From contig JAYKKI010000005.1 in assembly GCA_039881145.1 (NCBI GenBank), positions 23,803,501 to 23,867,500 of the forward strand: a stretch of DNA of 64,000 nt, written 5' to 3'. Made by a program: the position numbers and the translations under genes. Numbering within the stretch: the first letter of the stretch is position 1; every line of letters begins with the position of its first letter. This document shows positions 35,861-47,350 of the stretch, piece by piece. The notes beneath the pieces were generated by a model. The model had not been told where the DNA came from, made no database searches, and saw only the letters and a program-made list of their open reading frames with translations. The DNA is from Druceiella hillmani (lineage: Eukaryota; Arthropoda; Insecta; Lepidoptera; Hepialidae).

Positions 35861-36282
35861 TTAGAATCTATGCACATGAAATAGCAAATTTAGTGGGCTG
35901 TTTTGTAGGAAGCGACGAAAATTAATTCACAGTATTTAGAAGTAGAGCAGACTAGGTGTGAACATATCGTTTTAGTGGAACCCAAGTAGTGATACGCCAA
36001 GTCAGTAATTTTTTGGTATTTGAGCAATTTAGTACTCAGATAAAAAGTCAAGGGCCGTCTAAGGACTTAAAATTCGACATTCGAGTCTAGTGATGCAGTA
36101 AATTGCAATGAACTATTTGTTGTACCTATATATGTAAATAATTTATTTATATTAACTCGAGTACTGGATACGAGTACAGGATTTAGGTCTCTAATTTAAA
36201 TGGACTAGGTACAAAAGTACCTGTAGCACCTAGTATTAATTAATCAGGTGTAATATCTATCTAGGTATAATATCTACAAATA
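35861..36282. other. Plain noncoding DNA
   Basis: Nothing recognised. AAGTACCTGTAGCACCTAG near 36220 is a minor odd word. Confidence 0.45.
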
Positions 36283-36436
36283 TGGATATTAGCAAAGATC
36301 ATTGCTAATATCCAACTAATATCCAAAAATCTTTGCTGATATCCAACCTGAAGATGTTGTAATACAACAAAACCTAGATCGTGGTAAAGAAATTAAAGAA
36401 AGTAGAAATAATACTACATCACGTAGTTTCATTTAA
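36283..36436 (+). repeat. Dispersed repeat family H, copy A, with degenerate hammerhead-like motif
   Basis: TGGATATTAGCAA pairs with TTGCTAATATCCA (36302-36314). Then CCAACCTGAAGATG leads into a 5-bp hairpin GTTGT/ACAAC. The run from 36345 to 36436 is nearly identical to 59308-59400. Here the hammerhead GAAA is AAAA and the GGTC cleavage site is GATC, so this copy should be inactive. Confidence 0.85.
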
Positions 36437-37475
36437 TTGTGAATATGTAAAAAAATGTATAAACAATTTCGTCAAGAGCGACAGAATGTTTCTGATAACC
36501 AAAAATATATATACTATAATGTAAAAGAACGTGGGGTGCTTGATATCAGTTATAGTAAATGTTTTTTTATTTTAATTAGCTATTTGTAAAGGTAGATTCG
36601 TTATGAAAATGTAGGTTGAGAAAATTAAGTTTAATGTAAAAAAGCATGGGGTGTTTTTTACCTTAAACTTAATTTTGTTATCGTTAGAGACATCCTTTCG
36701 TTCTTAATCAAAAATCTTTAAAGATATTTTTTATTTTTTAGTTCAAATAGCTACAAAAGAGTAATTGTTTAGTTTTCTTACACCATACTTTGATTTTTTT
36801 AGTTTTAAAACAAAACTGAAGTTAAATACAACGAGGCTATTCGCGTCTTAGCATTTTATGTATGACAACCTAAAATTATTTTGTTCATACCCACGTAAAC
36901 TAGTCCTTTCATCTAAAGCGTCACTATTACACGGAACTCTCCCTCTTAGTTTGGCCCAATCAGGTTTCATTTGGAGATAATTTAGTAATTTATATTTTCT
37001 GACAAGGAACAATACTTAATGTTAATTTACCGTAGGTATATAATCTGTAATAAAAATTTAGGCATTTTTTATGAGTTGATTTTAGTAATAATACCAGGTC
37101 ATAATTATAAAACTATGATTTTGTCATCAGTTCTTGATACGTTTCTGGATGTCTGAAAGTGGGTGAAAACTTAATTGAAAAATTCCGTTATATACAAGTG
37201 AAGTTAATAACAGCGCGTTAAAATTCTATCACCAAGGTTATAATTACTGTTACAGTATTATGAAAGACATTGATGTCAATGGTGATCCAACAGCTGCGGA
37301 AGAGATGAAAAGTGGGTCTCCTGCATGATAAACTCTTGTAAAATAGCCGTATCAGAAGGAATACGCAATAGGTGCTGTCTTTGTTATACGTAGTATGTAA
37401 ACTATATACTGTGAATCTGTAGATAGGGAGGGTATCGACCAAAATTAATCCTTTACACGTAAAATTCCGTCCTCC
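36437..37475. other. Noncoding DNA with a repeated AATGTAAAA...TGGGGTG word
   Basis: AATGTAAAAGAACGTGGGGTG near 36519 is echoed by AATGTAAAAAAGCATGGGGTG near 36633. The second copy is enclosed by a 13-bp inverted repeat AAAATTAAGTTTA/TAAACTTAATTTT. No gene is seen. Confidence 0.45.
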
Positions 37476-37479
37476 ACAC

Positions 37480-37740
37480 GGAACGTTAGATAAGGCTCAG
37501 GTACTGAGTACCTACATACAAAATTTACGTGCCGCATCAGCTCCTCAGGTTTAATTGTAAAAGTTAATCTGGAACGAGGTGTTGACGCAAGGGCGGAAGG
37601 GGAAGGCTACCTGCCGCCGGATGAGGAAGTGAGGTCGAACAGGACTTAAGTTTTTATGGGCGCACCCTAAAAGCTCTGGTCGAGGACCGTTTTTATGTGT
37701 GCTATGCGTGGATGGGCAGAGGTTCTCAAAGGAAAAGGTA
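37480..37740. other. G+C-richer island 8
   Basis: Includes GGGCGGAAGGGGAAGGC, CTGCCGCCGGATGAGG and GGGCGCACCCTAAAAGC. No coding frame is supported. Confidence 0.35.
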
Positions 37741-39028
37741 TAGGAGTGGGAAACAGCAATTTTTTGGGTTCGTTATAAATTTAATAAAAGTAGTGTTTTA
37801 AGAAGTTTTAAAATAATAATTCAGGCGTATACAACTGATAAAAGTTTGCACAGTAAATGGACTAGATGGCAGAAGTGAAACTTTCACAATAGTTTAGTAT
37901 TACTTATTAAGCAATAGTAAAACAATGAGCTGTTCGAATGGGTCCAGATGATGGGGTACCCTCATCTTTTTCAAAAACTTTGATATCCTCAGTCATTGAG
38001 ATAGATTCACTTGCATCTGTTTCTCTCTTAAATTGAATTCGATTAACAGAGTATTTCCTTCAATTAATTTTTATATTTCGAATATTTATTTTCCTATCAA
38101 ATGCTACGTACCGTGTTTAGTTTATAATGAAAGTAACATGCATTAAAATTATTATGGATTAAAACATCATAATGATATTAATACAGATAAAAATATCATC
38201 GTCGGCCAAGAAAAGAGAACGGTCCCCAGTAGAATTTTTTATCGACAGAGTTTTTTCCAAGATTCCTCGTAGTCAATATTGACCTACTTCATAAGCCATG
38301 CTGAAATATGAATAAATAAATTCTAATTGTTATTTTTAGTAATGCGAAAAATTATATACGTCTCGGCTAGGGATCGAAATCATATATCGTATAACAGTGT
38401 AGAAAAAAATAAAAATACAGCGAACAAATAACTTTAAATCTCACCTTCATGATTTTACTTCATTGTTAGTGACAGAATCAAATGTGACTACTAGACGTGC
38501 GCTTATGAAGGTAGTCTGAGTGAGTGAGAGAGCGTTGAGTTAGGAAGCTACTAGAACATTCATGGAAATTCTACAGTAATTTGAGTTAGGTTTAAGTTAT
38601 CACAATTGTTACAAGCACGCGGTCTCGCAGACAGACGCTCTAGATTAATAATTTTACTGTATTAATAATAGCTTATAATTTTATTAATTACAGATAGTTA
38701 TTTAAGTATTACTGTTTGTTACTATTACACCTATCAAAAAAGCCATAAATTAGTTACATCGTGTTACGATAATGTTATTTCGTTGGAAATATCATTTTCA
38801 ATGCTTACATAAAGTGGTCAATAGAGATTACGATTGTAGTACTACATGTTAGCGAAATGTTATGGAGTTAATCTTCGGTGTTTCGTCTATGGATATGGAA
38901 GAACCTCACTTTAAAAATGAATGTCAGATGACATTAAAAAGGTTAATTTTAAAATTATTTTTTGATTTGATAATAATATTTTAACTCACTAGTAGAGTAT
39001 TATATATACTTAATTATTACCATTTGCA
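37741..39028. other. Mostly plain noncoding DNA
   Basis: A mild patch at 38470-38650 with GAGTGAGTGAGAGAGCG and CACGCGGTCTCGCAGACAG is less A+T-rich. Otherwise nothing is recognised. Confidence 0.45.
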
Positions 39029-39030
39029 CA

Positions 39031-39206
39031 AAATTAACAATCATAAGAGAACATATAGCTTCCGGGCATCTTCAGGCTGTTTAGCTACTAAATAGTTGAG
39101 GTAACCAACAACAGGACGAAATTAACAATCATAAGAGAACATATAGCTTCCGGGCATCTTCAGGCCGTTTGGCTACTAAATAGTTGAGGTAACCAACAAC
39201 AGGACG
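39031..39206 (+). repeat. Recent 88-bp tandem duplication
   Basis: Copies 39031-39118 and 39119-39206 differ at two positions (GGCTGTTTAGC against GGCCGTTTGGC). On the minus strand each contains CCTGAAGATG, the same 10-base word that begins the hammerhead-like motif of family H. Confidence 0.95.
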
Positions 39207-39589
39207 AATTATGAAGAAGAGAATGAATATCTTTCAAAATATTTTTATACCTTTAGAACTTTCCAATTTATTTTGGGAACTGGAAAAGTTTTTCCTTGCC
39301 TCAAAAAGATTTCTAATTTATTAGCTGCAAACTGTAGATTGTTTCAGTAGTAGTAGTTCCATGGTAGTTCTACGATTGTATCCTTTAAAGTTTTACGTTT
39401 TGAGCTGAAAATTTTACGTCCTTCAAATTCTGTTTTATAGAAAGTCTTGCGCCCCTACAGTTAATCGATGAAATTTAAATTCCGTTTGTTTGTGATGCTT
39501 AATTGGTGGCAGTCAACCGTAAGAGCTGATCGTATTACGCTTGACGTTGATAAATAGAAAAAAATAAAAGATAATTGACCTTTGAGAGC
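39207..39589. other. Plain noncoding DNA
   Basis: Nothing recognised. Confidence 0.5.
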
Positions 39590-39870
39590 CCTGCTCTAAC
39601 TCAACTCAGGGCATCTACTGCGATGAAGGCGCGACAGTCACTGACGCAACTTCCAAGGCCATATTTCAATCGTTAATCCTTTCGACCCTTCCTGGAGTTG
39701 AAAGTATTCCGTAACCGGCGTTAACCCTCGCCAAGCCGAATTAGTTAACCCTTTACTGTCCCCGCGGGCCCCTGTCCGTCAGGATTCCGAATTTTCCGTA
39801 GAATTTTGCTACGGCCGGGATTAACTATTTTCAGCAGCATTTTCCGACAGCTCCGTGTGAGTGCAAACTG
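39590..39870. other. G+C-richer island 9
   Basis: Strong peak with GGCGCGACAGTCACTGACG, GTAACCGGCGTTAACCCTCG and CCCCGCGGGCCCC. GTTAACCC occurs twice within 30 bp, and its complement AAGGGTTA recurs in the next island. Confidence 0.4.
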
Positions 39871-40605
39871 GATTTGGCATTAAAATTTCGTTATGTTTTT
39901 AAATTTTAGTTTTTTGCTAGTAGCTATAATTGTGATGAAGGTTATTAAAAATGATAATACTATTGGTGAAGTAACTTTTTTATTAGCGGTACGCTTGTAC
40001 CATTTTTGTACTCGGATGATTTTTTGCTACATTTTTTCAACAAATTTCGGTTCCCTAAAAGAAAAAAAACTTTTACTAAATAGATGGGATCTTAAATAAC
40101 ATATCCAGATATGTTGATTCTAAAAAGCTACATATATACGTCTATATAAAAGTGGTACAATAGCGACGTACTTTTTTAAACGATGCAGCAATTTTCGGGA
40201 AGTTATCTATATTTGTTAGAGAATTTCTTTGTAGTTTTTCAGTAGCTTCTGTGTTAAGGTGTTTTTCATTGTTCACAGTTTTAATTGTTTTTGAAAAAAT
40301 ACTTTATTTTCTATTAATTATTAAGCAATGTCGTTTTACAGACTACACAATTTTATTTTTATTAACCGGAAAGGTTGAATTTGCGTAATGCTAAATAGTT
40401 TCAGAAATAAATAAAAACATAGTAATTAATTTTTTCATTATTTCTTTCTTTTTAGTATTTATTTTTACAAGAATTTGTTGAAAATGGTTTCAAAAATGTT
40501 TAGCAAACGAAAATTAAAATAAATCTATTTAAAATTTAGTTATCAATTGATGTTTATTTTCTAATTAAAATAATTTAATTTTCCACTAATTGAAATATTA
40601 TTTCA
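39871..40605. other. Plain A+T-rich noncoding DNA
   Basis: A 68-codon plus-strand hydrophobic frame (39893-40099) has no recognisable identity. Confidence 0.45.
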
Positions 40606-40880
40606 TACTTGTTGATTCTCGAAACCTTGCGCAGGAAATTCTGAAAATGCTTTACAAGCCTTTTACCTTGGCCCATCTATATCCAAAATCTACCCCGCCA
40701 ACCGCGTTGGAACCTGAAAGGGTTAACCGCAATAATTTACAACCTGCAAAGGGTTATTTAATTAAGGCTCGTCTGACGATCAGTTACTAGACGATCTATG
40801 TAAATGTTATGTGCCGCTTTGCATACTTAGAAGGCATTCGCCTACTTGTTGCTTTTGGCTTTTTAACTAGAGCTTGTTGT
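40606..40880. other. G+C-richer island 10
   Basis: Contains CCCCGCCAACCGCGTTGG, GAAAGGGTTAACCGC and CAAAGGGTTATTTAATTAAG. A 66-codon plus-strand frame ends at 40790 but is unknown. The AAGGGTTA words match those in the preceding island. Confidence 0.35.
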
Positions 40881-41825
40881 GGCGTTGCTCTGTTTAGATG
40901 TGTCTTTAACTAACGAATTGCGCAAGAAGTGTCAACGTAACTATAGGGCATTGGCTGTTATTATTGTACATTTGCTCTTTATAATCAGGCTAAGAATGTA
41001 CATTCATTTTTCCGAATTTACTACACAGATTTATTCAATAGTAAAAGTTCTGTGATATTTATGGATTTCATAAATATCACCTTTCTTTTCATTTCTCTTT
41101 ATTTTTTTTTAATTGACTGGACTGGAGTAAAAGGTAATAAACCCTAATTATTCCTGACATCCTAATACTAGCCGAAATTCTCTGTATGATAAATTTAATT
41201 GTATATTCAATAATATTTGTTGGATCATTCGGATTATTTAAAATATTAAACATTAGTGTGTTCAGAAATATAGAATGGTCATGTTTTATAAAACCGAAAG
41301 GACAATTGATGCACAGAAAGCTTTCTAATATTTTCAATGATCCTTAGTATGATCTAGACGGCACTTCGACAAAAGTATTAAGAGAGTTTTTGTAATAGAG
41401 GTGGACTTCACTGTCAATAAATTTTAAAAACACTCGAGTGCGTTTTGCGAATGCAAACAATATTAAACTTATAAGTTTGTATTTTTCAAAGACACTGAAA
41501 AAAGTTGATGCTGCGGTCGGTACCGAAAAAATCGCATATAATAAAAATTGTTTTTAATATTTTTTTGCGTATTAATTGATATGCCCGTGTATGTAGGTTA
41601 CAAAGTTTCATGCACATAAATTTAAACTAGAAAATGGTCGTAGTTCCATTACGGAATGAATTTTCAGCTCCAATCGGCATATCGATAATGAAATATGCAC
41701 AATTTTATTATCGATACAAAGACGAAACCTCTTTTCACAAACTTTTGTATTAACATCTCTTAAGCGAGAAAGCCAAATAGAAAGAATTTTATTATCTTAC
41801 CCTATAGGTCGTATAGAGATTACGC
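40881..41825. other. Plain noncoding DNA with one small hairpin
   Basis: GTGATATTTATG (41052-41063) pairs with 41069-41080 across 5 bases. An 82-codon minus-strand frame (41089-41337) has no known domain. Confidence 0.5.
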
Positions 41826-41829
41826 CTTG

Positions 41830-42130
41830 GACAAATGAGCTTTTAATTTTACCTGCTAAATTCACACCACTGAGATCTGTATTGACGTCGCTCGAACAAC
41901 GAATAGTGAGTCAGTTCGCGAAGTTAGATGCCAGCAGAGACAGTTAACGGACGAGTAACTGACTGCTCTAACCCAAGAAAGGAAATAGGCATCCCGACAC
42001 AAGCTGTTACGGAATTCATAATGCTCCGTCATAGTTAAGATAGTTGTGTTTACAACTCGTATTTAAATTCGGCTTAAGAGGAGATGTCGTCGTTTGACGT
42101 TCCTGTTTTGGGGCCATGTTTAATGGGGGT
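41830..42130. other. G+C-richer island 11
   Basis: Moderate enrichment with GACGTCGCTCGAACAACG and GACGAGTAACTGACTGC. No frame is convincing. Confidence 0.3.
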
Positions 42131-43495
42131 TTTGTTTAAATTGGCGTTTAGCTCCAATATAATGTAGCCGGTTTTCAATTATAGTATCAGATAAGGACTT
42201 AGGTTTTTCACTATCAATATAGTAATTTAGTTACATAGAATCGAGTTTGGTGTTTTTTGTAATTTTATAGAGTGCGTTTTCGAATAAATCGTAACCTCGT
42301 TCTACCGTATTGAGAAGAGAAGCTGTGTCTTAAAGAAAAATTAATATATTTATAGTTATCATATTAAAAAATTAATATATCAACAAATTAACTTTGGGTA
42401 ATTTATCATTCAAAGTATTGGCAATTTTAGTTGGAAGTTTGGATAGATATTCAGAACACTTATGGTAATTTTTTGCTAACTCAAGATCAATTGTCTTCGA
42501 CGAAACCTTGGAGTGTCGCGACGCGACTGTATCCGGAACGAGAAGATTCGACAATGAGAATTAGCTGACCTAATCTATAGATGGCGGTTATGGTGGTTTG
42601 GTCAAGGTTTGTCGAATAAAATCGTTAACCATTCAAGCTAATCTGGCAGGAATCACAGGCCGTCTGGAAAATTCAACGCACAGCACTTAAGAAGACATGG
42701 ATAAACCACATTGGCAAAGATTTCCAAAATCTACGTTCAACTCCGGGGAAGAAGCCAAAACCATCACCAAAGACTATGGAAGAAAATAATCAATGAGACT
42801 CCGAACCATGCAGTATCCATATCAATGTATTGGATAAGAAATAGTCTTCCTCCACCAGTCGGCAGCTTTAGGGGAAAGAAAAAGAAGGTGATTTTTTAAC
42901 TATGTATATACAAATTATTTGTTTAAGTTTTAATATGATTGTAGGATGAAAAGCAAAATAAAATGGTGAAAGCTGTGAAGATGTAGTATACGGAAGCAGA
43001 AATAGGAAGAAAAAATTATTTTAGATAAAAACTGGCAAAATCTTGTCTTTTCTAAAATCTTGCTTTGACACACGTAACATAACTACACTGATTAGATAAA
43101 ACTGAAACACCTTTATTTTGATTTTAATATTCTATGCATCTAGAGAAAAATTATATAACTAACGAGTATTATAGAACTCAAGTGAAAAAAATATTTTATT
43201 ATTTGATATGGCGCCAGAACTCAAAACCTACTGCCGCGCTTAGCTTTTAATTGTTAATTAATTATTATAATTACATTATTTTTCAGTGGATATAAATGAT
43301 AATATTTTATATTCCTGGATTAAATATATTGAAAAATATAATTGATAGAATAACATACAGAAATATACTGCTGTAAATATTCTACGTGGGAGTAATTCTT
43401 TGATTATAAAAATATATCAATACTCCACGTGATCTATTAATTACAACTGTATCCCTTAAAATATATTGACGTTTTCGAATAAAGCCTATATTCGA
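42131..43495. other. Noncoding DNA with two unexplained short frames
   Basis: Minus-strand 42372-42554 (60 codons, ending KLPKVNLLIY) and plus-strand 42617-42793 (after an in-frame TAA, through LIWQESQAVW and LRSTPGKKPKPSPK to TGA) look less random than most, but I match neither to a family. They could be decayed transposon pieces. Confidence 0.3.
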
Positions 43496-43499
43496 CGTA

Positions 43500-43730
43500 T
43501 AGTGTACGTGATTACCGATGTAACTTTTTTCGAACTTTCACTCACTTAAGAAACATCCAACCCATCAAAGCGAGATCATTCACTGTATAGCTCTTGAAAA
43601 AGTTTGCGGCCTGTCTGCAAAAAGAGTTCCAATTGAGATTACCCCCGTGTTGATTCGACAGCAAGGTGTCAAGTTTTGCCGGGAATCGAAAGAATACCGG
43701 GTGGTCGGGAATGTAGTAAATAGTAATTTC
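43500..43730. other. G+C-richer island 12
   Basis: Includes GTTTGCGGCCTGTCTGC, GATTACCCCCGTGTTG and GAATACCGGGTGGTCGGG. No frame or known motif. Confidence 0.3.
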
Positions 43731-44300
43731 TGTAAAAAATATTAAGCTCTACGAAAAAGACTCTTTTATTTAATGATTTTAAATGAACGTTGGGATTATG
43801 TAAGCATGGAAAAAAGGGGGCGTAAAGATTAGACTTAACTTCAGACTACCATATTTCTACATAAAATTGACATGTACACATACAAAATGCTCCTAATCCA
43901 TGGTGCCAAAAAATACTATCACGTACATGTTTTTTGACAAGGTTAAGTATAAGTATAGAGAGGTTTTGTTCATATAGAGAATAATTTATTTACTATTTAG
44001 TAATTAGGCAGAGTTTATTTAGAGACTACTGGATATCTTTTCGGGAAACTTGAGTGTGTTTTTTGTTTGCGAGTTTACTGTACGCTATTTATCAGAAAAA
44101 AACCTGTCAAGAATGAGTGGAACACTACGAGGGTCCGCATGCGTATAGGTATTTATAAAAAATTAATGGTACATAACATTCCTATAAAACTATTTACAAA
44201 ATTGTAATTTTCTAAAACGAAAATATATTGTTTATTTTATTATCGTTCACAGGGGCATATTTGAAAAAAAAATGTTTGTGATATAACTACAAATTAATAA
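43731..44300. other. Plain noncoding DNA
   Basis: Nothing recognised. Confidence 0.5.
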
Positions 44301-44302
44301 TG

Positions 44303-44640
44303 TTTTCCTTGACTTTTGCTGTGAGGCCTTGCTTCTTGCCAAATTTCTGTAATCATTCTTGGGCAAAGGGAAGTACCCTATAGGTCTTGATTTAGTTGCA
44401 AGTGTGAAAGTATGCTACATAAATGGCCATATTTTTAGGTTTTTTATTGATGTGACCCAACAGCTTGATTTTCTCACAGGTCCAAGGGACCGTTGACCTA
44501 AGTATTTGATATTAATTTCAACTTGATACATCCACGCGTTCAGGAGGAAAATGGTATTGACAGACAGACTGATGGACAACGATGGGATCCTATAAAGGTT
44601 CCCTTTTTCTTTTTGAGGTACAGAATTCTAAAAAAGGAAA
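44303..44640 (-). repeat. Best-preserved lepidopteran GTCCGTC dispersed repeat
   Basis: Read on the minus strand: GTACCTCAAAAAGAAAAAGG, then CCTTTATAGGAT, GTTGTCCATCAGTCTGTCTG, GAACGCGTGGATGTATCAAG, GGTCCCTTGGACCTGTGA, CACACTTGCAA, CTATAGGGTACTTCCC and ATTTGGCAAGAAGCAAGG. This order is the one I know from many moth and butterfly sequences and is the strongest clue to the host lineage. No protein is evident. Confidence 0.75.
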
Positions 44641-45445
44641 CGATGTGAAAAAATATGTATATGTGATCACCACAATGAATGGCGTACTGAATAAAGTAGT
44701 GAATAACAAAGGTATGGCCAAAATAGTGAATAAAAAAAGGTATGGCCAAAAATATCTCAATATTACCCAGACAATTTCGTCTGTTTACCTTTTTGTTTTA
44801 TATTAATTAAGATAGCCACAAAATTTTTTTTGTCATTAATGTAGGTCGGAGAATGGTTTAATCTTTCAGACTTTCATATCCGAAGATTCAAGATTTTATT
44901 ATTTTCGTTCATAGGTCCAGTACACCGTGTCTTTGGAACAATAAGGTCAGAAGTTTTAAAATCTCACAGAATAATTAAAACACGCAACCAAATTTAATTT
45001 TATTTATAAATATAACAATATAAGTGACTAAATGAACGAAATAGGGTGAATATTAAACAATATTATTGATTGTTAATAGAGAAATATTTCAATTAAAAAA
45101 CTGAAACGTTTTAATTATAAATAGTTGATTATATATAATTTCCTTTACAATGGAATGTTTAAATTCCAAACGATCTTTAATTTTGAAGTTATAATTCCTG
45201 AAGGTGTTTATGCTTGTTATTACTTGGCTTATGGTTTTTTTTATTTATAATTTTTTAGTTACAGAGGTGAGGTATAGACGTTTAAACTCAGGTTAATAGA
45301 CGGTCAATGTGCTTGTTTTTAACCTAAACATTTATGAGTATTAATATTGTGTTTTGTTTCCTATGATTAAACAATTAAATTAATTTAATTCCATTGGTTA
45401 AAGATAGATATAAAATAGGAAATTTATTCATTAAGAATGATGAAA
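44641..45445. other. Plain A+T-rich noncoding DNA
   Basis: GGTATGGCCAAAA occurs twice around 44711-44750. Nothing else is noted. Confidence 0.5.
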
Positions 45446-45450
45446 GTAAA

Positions 45451-45507
45451 CTTGGTAAGTATAGGTAACATTTATGTAAATCATAAATGCTACCTATACT
45501 TACCAAG
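45451..45507. repeat. Snap-back palindrome, 26-bp arms, one mismatch
   Basis: CTTGGTAAGTATAGGTAACA and following (45451-45476) pair with 45482-45507 across a 5-base loop with a single mismatch. Confidence 0.92.
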
Positions 45508-45523
45508 CTATTATTTTAATGTT

Positions 45524-45692
45524 AATATATAAACATCTTATTCGTAAACATTCAAATGAAATACGAAATGCACTAAAAATTACGAATTTTATTATACGTT
45601 TATAATAAATTTATTTTTAACGGACTAATAAGTTCATTTTTAATGGACCACGCATATTATTTTAATATATACGAATAAGATGTTCATATATT
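45524..45692. repeat. Inverted repeat, 23-bp arms, one mismatch
   Basis: AATATATAAACATCTTATTC (45524-45546) pairs with 45670-45692, which ends in CATATATT, enclosing 123 bp of A+T-rich DNA. It lies just downstream of the 45.45 kb palindrome and may be a small MITE. Confidence 0.8.
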
Positions 45693-45799
45693 CACATTAG
45701 TAAATAGTTAGACGTTCAATTTCTCTCCGAATAAAGATATAAAGAAAAGTTAGCATTTTGGGAAATGTTTTCATTCACAGTTCGAAATAATTTAAAAAA

Positions 45800-46180
45800 A
45801 AATGCCTCATGAATTTTTCCCGGAAAACCCTGTCCGTACGTAATACGTATCTGATTGGCGCGAAAACAAACTCGGCGTATCGCGGTAAAGTTTACACCGA
45901 AATGGGAGGTCCATTTTCCTTCCGGCTGCCACCGTAGTTGCCGCCCTAATTTTGCTTACTTCCGTTACCCTATTTACCTTGCGAATTTCCCAGTGGCGCG
46001 TTATTACACCTGAGTGTATCCGAGTGGGAAAAGTGGAAAAGTTTTCGATGTTGCCACTTGTAGTATTGCTGGCTGAGGCGGCTTTGGTGGTAACAGGAGA
46101 TTTGCTCGGAGTCTGCATTACGGCGACACGGTTTTGCAGTACGAAATCGGTTTGGAAAAACTGTTTAAATTCTAATTGAA
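45800..46180. other. G+C-richer island 13, open on both strands
   Basis: A 103-codon minus-strand frame (45807-46118; Ser/Thr-rich start, basic end) overlaps a 75-codon plus-strand frame (45952-46179; with a hydrophobic LPLVVLLAEAALVV stretch). Open frames on both strands mainly reflect fewer stops at higher G+C. I recognise neither. An exon is possible but unsupported by splice sites. Confidence 0.3.
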
Positions 46181-46515
46181 TGGCTTCAATATTGAAATTG
46201 TATCAATGTGCAGGATAATGCTGCAAACGTTTATTTTTTCGTTAAGTTTTTTAGTCGACCGTGCATATGCTGGAATTTATATATTTTATAATGTATTACA
46301 TTTGTAAGCTACCGAGCATTTATTAAATAAACATAAATTATTTTTTTAAATATTGCAATTTATATTAAGATGAGCCTTAAGAATATTTTTAAATAACTTT
46401 TAAAAGTGGACTAGAGATTTTAACTTACTTCTTTGTATTTAATGTATTTGTGTAAAAACATATTTACTTATGTATATTTATATTATAAAAAAATATAAAT
46501 ACATGTGAGTAAATC
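46181..46515. other. Plain A+T-rich noncoding DNA
   Basis: Nothing recognised. Confidence 0.5.
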
Positions 46516-46518
46516 CCC

Positions 46519-47121
46519 AATTTTTCTTAAATTTAAGACAATTTATAGCAAAATTAAGTCAATATTATCCACTTACCTTGAAAATACACATATATAGTCA
46601 TGTTCCCGGCTTTATTCACAAGGCAGATGTATTTTTTTTTAATAACAAAGAAATTAAGTTCTTTTCCACGATTGAAGTATCATTTGTTCATTTCCATGAC
46701 GTGATTGATTTCACTTGCAATGTTATTTTAGATTTATAAAACTCACACGAGACATAAATGGAAACTTATTGGCTATTATAACCATCTCTACTGCCTTTAC
46801 GGTTAGTAGTAGATATGATTATAATAACCAATAAATTACCATTTATGTCTCGTGTGAGTTTTATAAACCTAAAATAATATTACAAATATATACTGAACTT
46901 ATTTGTTTATTTGTTCTGCATTCAAATCTCAATCACGTCATGGAAATTAACAAATGATACTTTAATCGTGGAAAAGAACTTAATTTCTTTGTTATTTAAA
47001 AAAATTACATCTGTCTTGGGAGTAAAACCGGGAACATAACTATATATGTGTATTTTCAAGATAAGTGGATAATATTGATTTAATTTTACTATAAATTATC
47101 CAGAATTTAAGAATATTTTTC
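46519..47121. mobile_element. 600-bp fold-back element (long inverted repeats)
   Basis: Almost the whole segment is one inverted repeat. Left arm about 46519-46783 and right arm about 46814-47121 pair with scattered substitutions and a few indels around a centre near 46790-46810. Matching words include ATTATCCACTTA, GAAAATACACATATATAG, CACGAGACATAAATGG and CTTTTCCACGAT. Such structure fits a fold-back or long-TIR MITE. No transposase and no clear target duplication is seen. Confidence 0.85.
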
Positions 47122-47159
47122 AAGAGTTACACCAAAGCCACAGTACTAACAAATTGAGA

Positions 47160-47350
47160 AAGAACGAATAATTTTACCGAAGACTCGCAATCGAAGTCCA
47201 AAGTATTTCGGGCGAAATCTCAATTTGGGAACTTCTCCACCTCCACAAGCATAAGATGCCGTAATGTACAAAAACACGACACAGTCTCCGATTGACGTCA
47301 CCAAACGAGGACGCCGTTCGATCCGTGTCGTTACCGTAAGAAAACATACA
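47160..47350. other. G+C-richer island 14 with a CRE palindrome
   Basis: Contains a perfect TGACGTCA at 47293-47300, the consensus for CREB/ATF-type factors, in a run with ACGAGGACGCCGTTCGATCC. Binding is inference only. Confidence 0.35.

Noticed and set aside
45807..46179. Overlapping long frames on both strands
   Set aside because: Higher G+C lowers stop frequency on both strands; neither product resembles a known protein.
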